A DNA stretch of 45,989 bases from Spirochaetia bacterium (lineage in GTDB: Bacteria > Spirochaetota > UBA4802 > UBA5550): assembly GCA_009885955.1 (NCBI GenBank), contig VFJS01000012.1:1-45989 (forward strand), written 5' to 3'. The position numbers and the translations under genes were made by a program. Of the stretch, positions 40,650 through 45,989 are shown one piece after another (position 1 is the stretch's first letter; every line of letters begins with the position of its first letter). Below the pieces are notes generated by a model, which made no database searches, had not been told where the DNA came from, and was given only the letters and a program-made list of their open reading frames with translations.

Positions 40650-41246
40650 ATGGCAGATAAAAAATGGGACGTCGGCCAAAATGACCAGGATAACAATTTT
40701 GATTTCAATAAATTATTTTTAGCAACCTGGCAGTGCTTTTCAACCTGCTCCTGGATGCTCATGTCTTGGATATGCCCTGAAATTAAATATGATGACGATA
40801 AGGGCCTGGCTAAATATCTTGATGATGTTGAGATAAATGTCGGCTCTCCGGGGATAGGGGAGGAAATAGCCAGGAAACTCGGCATTAAAGCCGGTTCAAG
40901 CTATTACTTTGCAGTGCAGCAGGCTGGGATACAGAAATGGATGAATGACCGGGACTGCAAGGGGAAAGTAGTATTCTCTGAAAAGAAGATTAAATTTTAT
41001 GATCTCCCGGATATGCTCGATAAATCCCCGGTTATCTTAAACACATCCGGCCTGGGAGGGACCAGGGGGCACATTATCCTGGCAATCGGTTATACAGATG
41101 ACAACATTATTGTAAATGACCCCTTCGGGGATGCCAGGGACAGTTATACTGACAAGTATGGTGAAGGGTTGTTTTATGAAAAGGAATGGCTCAAAAGATA
41201 TTGCGGTGAAAATATAATTTGTTTGTACTGGGAGGGTGGGGCATGA
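40650..41246 (+). CDS. C39-like peptidase, probable endolysin
   Basis: The 198-residue protein has a papain-like C39 pattern: ATWQCFSTCSWMLMSW supplies a Gln/Cys catalytic region, and GHIILAIGYTDDNIIVNDPFGD supplies His and Asp. In phages this fold cuts peptidoglycan crosslinks or acts on surface peptides. Position between a membrane protein and a holin supports an endolysin. C39 peptidases also remove leader peptides after a double-Gly-type site in RiPP systems, an alternative worth noting because of the Cys-repeat gene nearby. Confidence 0.68.
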   Translation: MADKKWDVGQNDQDNNFDFNKLFLATWQCFSTCSWMLMSWICPEIKYDDDKGLAKYLDDVEINVGSPGIGEEIARKLGIKAGSSYYFAVQQAGIQKWMNDRDCKGKVVFSEKKIKFYDLPDMLDKSPVILNTSGLGGTRGHIILAIGYTDDNIIVNDPFGDARDSYTDKYGEGLFYEKEWLKRYCGENIICLYWEGGA

Positions 41247-41539
41247 AAAAGAATCAAATAAATGGATCTGCCACAGTTCCTCCCGTTGTTTCTATGGGAA
41301 AAAAAGAAATGTCTATCGGGAAAAAAATCGGGGTGATAGCTTTTGCGATTACCGAAGCAGTCATAGTATTTGCCTGCGGGTTAACCTGGTATGACTGGAA
41401 GAATGATAAGACACTGGATGCTAATGCTCTCACAAATATAGTTTTTTATCAGATTATTGTATTGATGACCGTTTGGGGCAGTAAGGCTTCGGCTAACTTT
41501 GCGGAATTTTTAAAATTGAAAACAGGGGGGGCGAAATGA
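41243..41539 (+). CDS. Holin-like membrane protein
   Basis: 98 residues with two predicted membrane helices (VIAFAITEAVIVFACGLTW and NIVFYQIIVLMTVWG) and charged ends. GGAGG lies seven bases before ATG 41243, which overlaps the preceding stop. It follows the endolysin gene, the usual holin position. Confidence 0.68.
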   Translation: MKKNQINGSATVPPVVSMGKKEMSIGKKIGVIAFAITEAVIVFACGLTWYDWKNDKTLDANALTNIVFYQIIVLMTVWGSKASANFAEFLKLKTGGAK

Positions 41540-41892
41540 TAGCTGAGATAAAAGCAAATATCGATAAAATTTGTATGGGGCTTATGTTTATAATAATATT
41601 ATCAGCTGGAACTTTCATTCTTTTCGGCTGCAAAAGTTTTGACCCGGTGCAAATTAAAGACCAGCCGGCAGAATGCAATGATATGTATTCTGCCATGAGG
41701 CTGGTGGTCTTGATGGGCAGTAAGGAGAGTAATCTTGTTGCCCTTTCTATGCCCGAGTGCCAGAAAGTCCGGCAGAAGATACGCAAGGACGCTCAAAATG
41801 ATAAATGTCAGAAGCGGGTATTCGGTGAATCGGCGGTCAACCGGGAGGACTACAAGAAATATGCTGAATTTTCAGATTGTTTGAAGGAATAA
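41536..41892 (+). CDS. Putative lipoprotein of the lysis cassette (spanin-like)
   Basis: 118 residues. A hydrophobic signal (GLMFIIILSAGTFILFGC) ends in a lipobox LFGC, so the mature protein would be lipidated. The rest is helical with several Cys (ECNDMYSA, PECQKVRQ). Position after holin and its small size suggest an outer-membrane spanin subunit, which disrupts the outer membrane at lysis. The ATG overlaps the holin stop. Confidence 0.55.
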   Translation: MIAEIKANIDKICMGLMFIIILSAGTFILFGCKSFDPVQIKDQPAECNDMYSAMRLVVLMGSKESNLVALSMPECQKVRQKIRKDAQNDKCQKRVFGESAVNREDYKKYAEFSDCLKE

Positions 41893-42001
41893 TCAGGCAA
41901 TTCTGAGGAAATATTCCTGAACATCAGGGGATATCCGGAATATGATGTCCCGAAGGTCATTCTGTGCGGGTTCGTGAATCGTTCCGTTCGGGACCCAGTT
42001 A

Positions 42002-42036
42002 TATAGGGCTGTCACAGTTTGTGATAGCCCTATATG
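42002..42036. terminator. Terminator-like hairpin at the end of the lysis genes
   Basis: TATAGGGCTGTCAC and GTGATAGCCCTATA pair over 14 positions with one G-T, with an AGTTT loop, about 110 bases after the last lysis gene. The flanks are T- and A-rich. It probably ends the late transcript and perhaps also the reverse RelE-relic strand. Confidence 0.65.
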
Positions 42037-42039
42037 GTT

Positions 42040-42160
42040 TTATATTTCCTTTCCATGCCTTATTCTTAAAATAATTACAATCGCTTCTTTATCGTAAATT
42101 TCATAAATAATCCGGTAATCACCGATTGGTATTGTTAAAACCTGCTGGATTGCACCTCAG
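42040..42160 (-). pseudogene. Truncated RelE/ParE toxin gene, C-terminal remnant
   Basis: On the minus strand the sequence reads LTIPIGDYRIIYEIYDKE, then IVIILRIRHGKE and a stop at 42040-42042. This is the C-terminal half of a RelE/ParE toxin. Upstream of LTIP the frame hits a stop within a few codons and the rest is missing. No antitoxin is left. The break may mark an old recombination end. Confidence 0.7.
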
Positions 42161-42615
42161 AAATATTTTGTCGCCCGTAGTGTAAAGTTTAATATAATTG
42201 TTAACAGAGAAAGAAACTGTTGTAATAACTTTCATAACAGCCAGATTACAGAAGTAAACCATGCGAAGCTGACGGTTAAATTCAGGTATAAAATGGGTCG
42301 ACAGGGGGACAAAATAAAAGCATTTTTCAACAATGATTATGGACATTTATTCTTTCATGGTCCGGATGTTATTTTTTTTATCAGGTAAACATTTAAAATT
42401 GATACGACATTTATTTCTCTTGAATTGGGTTGTATGAAATATTACCTGATTTTCTTTTTGCTTTCAGGGAACAGTTGCTATCATTTGAGGGCGTAATTTC
42501 CTATGTTCACAAAAAAATAAGTCAATTGCTCAGAGCACCGCAGGGCATATGAAAACCATGAAGCATATCCTCTATTTTAATTTTTGAAATTTTTTGAAAT
42601 TTTTTAAAAAAAATC
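42161..42615. other. AT-rich gap with no gene
   Basis: Between the RelE relic and the TetR promoter I see only short frames with no support. It contains one copy of a diverged 35-base direct repeat (42420-42454) whose partner lies at 43893-43927. Confidence 0.4.
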
Positions 42616-42646
42616 TTGACATAAAATATACCAATCGGTATATTTT
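42616..42646 (+). promoter_or_regulatory. Promoter and operator of the TetR gene
   Basis: TTGACA (42616-42621) and TATATT (42639-42644) are 17 bases apart. The 24-base near-palindrome at 42623-42646 (AAAATATACC-AATC-GGTATATTTT) covers the spacer and -10, so TetR binding would block its own promoter. Its exact reverse complement occurs at 43269-43292. Confidence 0.8.
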
Positions 42647-42662
42647 AATCAGGATAAAAATC

Positions 42663-43256
42663 ATGGGAAAATCAGAGGAGACAAGGAGTACCATAATCGA
42701 AAAGGCGGCCCCCATTTTCAATCGGAACGGGTACACAGGGACTTCCATCAGCGATATTACCAATGCCGTGGGCATGACTAAAGGTGCCATTTACGGGAAT
42801 TTCACCACCAAGGAGGAGCTGGCCCTGGAGTCCCTTGTCTTCAACTTGAAGGTTATAACGGACAATATCGCAGCGGAGGTGAGAAGGCATGAAGGATCGC
42901 TCGACCGGCTCAGGGCCTTTGCCATGGCCAATCTGGACCACTATGATGGAATTGAGGCCATGGGGGGGTGTCCCCTCCTGAACGCAGCAATAGACACTGA
43001 TGACGGCAACCCTCTTCTGAGGCACAAGGTGATTGATTTCATCAGGGAGTGGCACAAAAAGCTGGTTAAGATGATTCAGAGGGGGAAGAGGCGAGGGGAG
43101 ATCAGGGAAGATGCCGATGAGGAGACTTTTGCCACACTCTTTATCATGATTGTCGAGGGGGGGATTATGCTCTCCAAAACCACGGGAGAGAAAAAACATC
43201 TTGAGAAAGCGGTACATCACATCATTGAGGTGATAGAGAAAAAACTGGCATTATAA
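42663..43256 (+). CDS. TetR/AcrR-family transcriptional regulator
   Basis: The 197-residue protein has the TetR N-terminal helix-turn-helix (STIIEKAAPIFNRNGYTGTS, ISDITNAVGMTKGAIYGNF) and a helical ligand domain with MGGCPLLNAAIDTDDGNP, a region found in the TetR_C-type subgroup. The start ATG 42663 follows AGGA. It is flanked by two mirrored operators. Base use is GC-richer than the AT-rich prophage tail, suggesting a host or moron gene. Confidence 0.9.
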   Translation: MGKSEETRSTIIEKAAPIFNRNGYTGTSISDITNAVGMTKGAIYGNFTTKEELALESLVFNLKVITDNIAAEVRRHEGSLDRLRAFAMANLDHYDGIEAMGGCPLLNAAIDTDDGNPLLRHKVIDFIREWHKKLVKMIQRGKRRGEIREDADEETFATLFIMIVEGGIMLSKTTGEKKHLEKAVHHIIEVIEKKLAL

Positions 43257-43264
43257 TTTTTTTT

Positions 43265-43298
43265 CTCACAAAATATACCGATTGGTATATTTTGTGAG
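43265..43298. promoter_or_regulatory. Second TetR operator, 15-bp inverted repeat
   Basis: CTCACAAAATATACC (43265-43279) and GGTATATTTTGTGAG (43284-43298) are perfect complements around GATT. The core is the reverse complement of the site in the TetR promoter. It lies 22 bases before the next gene, so it probably controls that gene. Confidence 0.78.
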
Positions 43299-43319
43299 TG
43301 CCAAAAGGAGGCTGTTACA

Positions 43320-43535
43320 ATGAGATTTTTAATCTACAGAATGCTCGACCTTGTGCCATGGGAAAGGAAACCCATGCTTAACATGGAAAATGAATTGAAG
43401 GGGGGAGGCGCGTTAAAATCCTCTGGCGAATCGGCAGTAGAGGTGACAGGGACGGGCCCTGGCCACTACGATCCCTTCAATGATTACATTGATATTCTGG
43501 TTTCCGGGATCGAGAGGCATTTTATGGGTATGTGA
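43320..43535 (+). CDS. Small protein, unknown, probably TetR-regulated
   Basis: 71 residues with no recognised family; the C-terminus is hydrophobic (YIDILVSGIERHFMGM). AGGAGG lies upstream of the ATG and a TetR operator lies before it, so expression is likely to respond to the TetR ligand. Confidence 0.6.
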   Translation: MRFLIYRMLDLVPWERKPMLNMENELKGGGALKSSGESAVEVTGTGPGHYDPFNDYIDILVSGIERHFMGM

Positions 43536-43581
43536 GGATGAATTTTTAAGGATTATTTTTATTTTAGAAGGAGAATAGATC

Positions 43582-43842
43582 ATGCAAGGAAACAAGGAAA
43601 TTGCAGAAAAAAATACCTTTGAGCATCGAGTCCAGGATCTTCCCCGGGGGAAGGAATTTCTTGAATTGAGGGACCAGCTTCTTGAAGATGTGCGGGATGA
43701 AAGGGCCCCTGAATGGTTCGATGATATACTGGAGAGGTACATCCGGGGGGATGGGGCGGAGAGGATCGCCCTTTATATGTCCTTCCGCGATTTGCGGCAG
43801 CTCTTCACCTTGCTGGAGAAAATTTTAAGGCAGAGTGCATAA
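43582..43842 (+). CDS. Small helical protein, unknown
   Basis: 86 residues, charged, helical (GKEFLELRDQLLEDVRDE, YIRGDGAERIALYMSF). AAGGAG precedes the ATG. It follows the 43320 gene by 46 bases and may be part of the TetR-controlled unit. Confidence 0.6.
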   Translation: MQGNKEIAEKNTFEHRVQDLPRGKEFLELRDQLLEDVRDERAPEWFDDILERYIRGDGAERIALYMSFRDLRQLFTLLEKILRQSA

Positions 43843-43892
43843 ATCTTTTCATATGCTATATACATTGATTCCGATATAAATCTGTATATCCA

Positions 43893-43927
43893 TTGAATAG
43901 GGTTGTATTAAATACTTTCAGATTTTT
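43893..43927. repeat. Diverged direct repeat flanking the TetR module, copy 2
   Basis: TTGAATAGGGTTGTATTAAATA and the following bases match 42420-42454 at about four of five positions. The 1.47-kb interval between copies holds TetR and the two small genes. Confidence 0.4.
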
Positions 43928-44048
43928 TACTTTTTCCGGAATATGTTTTAACCATGCATTAACTGAAAGTCCTAAGTACATAAAGTTCATTTCAGTTAAG
44001 CTGCATTCATATGAAAAAGCAGGATATTCATCAACATTTCATCAATCA

Positions 44049-44171
44049 GCGGGTTACCGTCAGTCACCCGTTCCCCGCGATTTACGAACCCGACTGTCGA
44101 ACTACTTCATGACATCGGGATTCAGGATAAAAGAGATGGACTGTTACCTCCTGTTATCAATTTCCATGAAA
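44049..44171 (-). pseudogene. Relic of a second recombinase end and tRNA-His 3' end
   Basis: 44049-44069 (GCGGGTTACCGTCAGTCACCC) aligns with the tRNA-His T arm and acceptor end, with a few bases lost. The following 100 bases align with the 3' end of the intact recombinase at 3058-3145. On the minus strand the relic reads SFILNPDVMK, a stop, then FDS, against SFILNPEIMKHFD in the intact gene. About 16 inserted bases lie before the CCATGAAA match. The alignment stops at 44171, where an IS21-type end begins. This is a decayed tandem attachment junction. Confidence 0.75.
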
Positions 44172-44453
44172 CTGACCCCTTCGTAATCGCAAAGCTGACC
44201 CCCTGAAAATCGGTATATTGACCCCCCGTTAAAATCTAAAATGTCCTCAAAAAATTGAGGATGGAAACATGGATAAAAGGGAGGTAGATATGTACAAACT
44301 ACAGGATATAATCGAAGACCTGCTGCGTAGCGAACCGGTAAAAGGCATAGTAAAAAAACGAAAGCTTTCCAAAAACACGGTAAAAAAATACCGGGCGATA
44401 TTGGAAAAAATAAAGGAGGGACTACCGGATTGCGAAACTGATATAGAAAAAAT
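44172..44453 (+). mobile_element. IS21-like left end with istA fragment
   Basis: Three TGACCCC motifs near 44173, 44197 and 44219 match the repeated left end of IS21-family elements. The frame from 44269 encodes the start of an IstA-like transposase: QDIIEDLLRSEPVKGIVKKR and KLSKNTVKKYRAILEKIK, its helix-turn-helix. The element stops at 44453, where the IS66-type element has inserted. The rest of istA and istB is not in the window. Confidence 0.7.
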
Positions 44454-44457
44454 GTAA
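44269..44457 (+). pseudogene. istA fragment (IS21-family transposase N-terminus)
   Basis: 62 codons remain. The N-terminal helix-turn-helix pattern KGIVKKRKLSKNTVKKYR is visible. The stop codon TAA at 44455-44457 is part of the terminal repeat of the IS66-type element, showing that the gene was cut by that insertion. Confidence 0.7.
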
Positions 44458-45989
44458 CTACTCAGCTCTTCAGCTTTGAAAATCCAAATATATCTGTCTA
44501 CCGATCATGATCTGATAAATAGATTCAATAACATTTAAGCCCTGTTTTCTGACAGTCGAAATAAAACTGCGTATGCTGCAAAATTGTTCAGCCCCTATAT
44601 ATGTTCGAAATAATCCCGATATTTTTTGCTGCACCTTAATCATTCGAAGATCCCGTTCTGCAAGGTTGTTATCAAATGGAACATCAATATCATACATAAA
44701 TGCAAGAGTTTCGTTTTGATAATCCCGTAGCCGGACAAGAAGATTTTGAATTTTAGTTTTCTTCGGTCGCCCTCGTTTTTTTATTGTATCACCTTTTGAC
44801 AATGGATTTTTTCTGAACCCTTTCAGCAGAATTTCATTATATTTACTCTCATAACGTTTCATGAGCGATGGCGCAATCAATTTCCCTTTTCCCCTCGCTT
44901 TTTCAACCGACTTTTTTATATCGAGAAGGCAATCGATCATCTTCTGCGCCCAAGTCTGCCCTTTCAGCTCATACACATTGATCAATTCCCTGATATGATG
45001 CGCATTGCATAAAGCATGATTGCATGAATATTTAAAATACACCGGCCAATGATCATGTACTGCTCTCCCGGTAAAACCGGGTAATATATCAATTGCATCA
45101 ATAGCCTCTGACCCTCTCCGTTTATGCGCAAAATAGGTTGTCAGTAATGGTGTCCCGGCAGAATGTATCCAGTGTAATGAACCGCCTATATTGACTCCCG
45201 TTTCATCAAAATTAACTACACGGGAGTCCCTTATCATTTTAATAATCCATTCTTCGAATCCGCTTAGTGCTTCTCTGCATCGTATGGAAGCTGCAACAAT
45301 TGTTCCTTCGGAAAGCGGTATATTAAACAGATCAGAAAAAATTTCAGCGCTCCTTTCAAGTGGAATCAGTTGATAATTTCTGAAATAAACCGCTATTGCT
45401 CTGAGATAGTTTCCATATTGCGTTTTATGGGTTATCCCTTCAGGAAATATTCCCCTGTTCTCAACACCGCAATGGGGGCAGTCGGTGATTTCAGCCTGAT
45501 ATTCCGTTACTTCAACAACTGGTGCCGGTATCTCAAATTCCTGCCTGGATTCATATCCTTTTCTATGAGCCGATTTCATCGATTTTCCACAGCACATACA
45601 GGCCTTAACCTTTATTTTTATGACATGGTCAGGATTTCCAACCATTTTTAGTGTATTTCCCGGATGTCCATTCTGACCGCCTGATTTTTTTCCTGAACGC
45701 TTCCTCTGACTTCTTGTCCTTTTTTTCTTCTTCAATCCATCACTTGAAGGTGGTTTACTGCTGTTATGACTGTCGGTTTTCAGCCTCTTCTCAAGCTCTT
45801 CAACTCTTGCAGTCAATGTATCAATTTTCTCCAAAAGTTGAAAAATAAAATCAACAACTGCGTCTTTACCTAAATCATAAATTTTTTCAATATCTTCTCG
45901 TCTCATTTTCATGAGACATAATCTAAAACATGCCTACCCGATTAATATTCTTTTTTTATTTTTTTTAAAAAAAATAGCTGAGTAGTTAC
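44454..45989. mobile_element. IS66-family insertion sequence (single-transposase type), complete
   Basis: GTAACTACTCAGCT at 44454-44467 and AGCTGAGTAGTTAC at 45976-45989 are perfect 14-bp terminal inverted repeats. The 1536-bp element carries only the transposase, without the small TnpA/TnpB genes of larger IS66 members, as in the ISBst12 group. It has inserted in the istA fragment. The right end is the last base of the window, so the target duplication (8 bases expected; GAAAAAAT precedes the left end) cannot be checked. Confidence 0.9.
44470..45912 (-). CDS. IS66-family transposase (TnpC/ISBst12-like)
   Basis: The 480-residue enzyme has the N-terminal leucine-zipper region (ARVEELEKRLKTDSHNSSKPPSSDG), the zinc-finger CMCCGKSM and DCPHCGVEN, and the DDE catalytic residues in VVNFDETGVNI, AVHDHWPVYF and DNNLAERDLRM. 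The insertion QNLLVRLRDYQNETLAF precedes the Glu. The gene is full length and intact, so the element could still be active. Confidence 0.92.
   Translation of the reverse strand: MKMRREDIEKIYDLGKDAVVDFIFQLLEKIDTLTARVEELEKRLKTDSHNSSKPPSSDGLKKKKRTRSQRKRSGKKSGGQNGHPGNTLKMVGNPDHVIKIKVKACMCCGKSMKSAHRKGYESRQEFEIPAPVVEVTEYQAEITDCPHCGVENRGIFPEGITHKTQYGNYLRAIAVYFRNYQLIPLERSAEIFSDLFNIPLSEGTIVAASIRCREALSGFEEWIIKMIRDSRVVNFDETGVNIGGSLHWIHSAGTPLLTTYFAHKRRGSEAIDAIDILPGFTGRAVHDHWPVYFKYSCNHALCNAHHIRELINVYELKGQTWAQKMIDCLLDIKKSVEKARGKGKLIAPSLMKRYESKYNEILLKGFRKNPLSKGDTIKKRGRPKKTKIQNLLVRLRDYQNETLAFMYDIDVPFDNNLAERDLRMIKVQQKISGLFRTYIGAEQFCSIRSFISTVRKQGLNVIESIYQIMIGRQIYLDFQS

Larger units (their letters stand above)
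3030..42036. mobile_element. Lambda-like siphovirus prophage integrated at tRNA-His
   Basis: The segment has a complete temperate-phage layout: recombinase, immunity region, replication genes, terminases, portal, protease, capsid, tail genes, tape measure, tail tip and lysis genes. The left edge is fixed at the tRNA-His 3' end because the recombinase reading frame ends there. The right edge is less certain. The last clear phage gene ends at 41892 and a strong hairpin follows at 42002-42036. A diverged copy of the tRNA-His 3' end lies at 44049-44069, so the element may extend that far. No structural gene is visibly broken. Confidence 0.88.

Noticed and set aside
41967-42000. GCGGGTTC...ACCCA as the right attachment site of the prophage.
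   Set aside because: It shares only 8 bases plus short pieces with the tRNA-His end; the copy at 44049 is a much longer match.
44206-44216. ATCGGTATATT in the IS21-like end as a third TetR operator.
   Set aside because: Only a half site matches and it lies within a known-type IS end.
1-45989. CRISPR arrays.
   Set aside because: No regularly spaced direct repeats with unique spacers were found on reading the sequence.

Overview
The window is a host chromosome segment carrying an almost complete lambda-like siphovirus prophage and a pile-up of other mobile DNA on its right side. The host looks like an anaerobic diderm bacterium. It has a rubrerythrin, the prophage carries an oxygen-sensitive radical SAM enzyme, and the lysis cassette includes a lipoprotein resembling an outer-membrane spanin. 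I cannot place the phylum from sequence alone; a spirochaete or a delta-type proteobacterium would fit.

Host part, 1-3053: the 3' end of a group II intron (domains V and VI), purQ, a type I DAHP synthase, rubrerythrin, an inverted intergenic repeat and tRNA-His(GTG). The prophage starts in the 3' end of this tRNA. Its large serine recombinase is convergent with the tRNA and ends on a stop codon inside the T loop.

Prophage left arm, minus strand, 3035-9087: recombinase, a PanA/PanT-like toxin-antitoxin pair, a retropepsin-like aspartic protease with a small partner, two small lipoproteins, a BRCT protein and an XRE repressor. A 15-bp inverted repeat overlapping a good promoter at 9192-9249 is the probable immunity operator. 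Early genes, plus strand, 9280-14634: a ribbon-helix-helix protein, many small proteins, a ParB-like protein and a replisome organiser with a possible helicase-loader partner. Late genes from 14784: small and large terminase, an inserted accessory block (C5-cytosine methylase, P-loop kinase, an attC-like hairpin, a nuclease-like protein, minor tail protein Z), gpW-like joiner, portal, S49 protease, decoration protein, major capsid, head-tail joining proteins, tail terminator, tail tube, G/GT chaperones with a -1 frameshift site, and tape measure.

The most striking region is 31762-39936, which is visibly AT-richer than the head genes. A beta-helix tail protein, a gpJ-like hub with an FN3 domain and a His-rich fibre are followed, with overlapping start and stop codons, by a radical SAM/SPASM enzyme and a 292-residue protein. 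The last 161 residues of that protein hold 35 cysteines in roughly 20-residue repeats and no Lys or Arg. This looks like a RiPP-type maturase and substrate pair built into a phage tail operon. A HExxH membrane protein, an XhlA-like protein, a C39-like peptidase, a holin and a lipoprotein follow.

Right side, 41893-45989: a strong hairpin, a truncated RelE/ParE relic, a TetR gene with two mirror-image operators and two small target genes, then a decayed second copy of the tRNA-His 3' end plus recombinase 3' end. That copy is cut by an IS21-like end with an istA fragment, which is itself cut by an IS66-family element whose perfect 14-bp terminal repeats close the window exactly.
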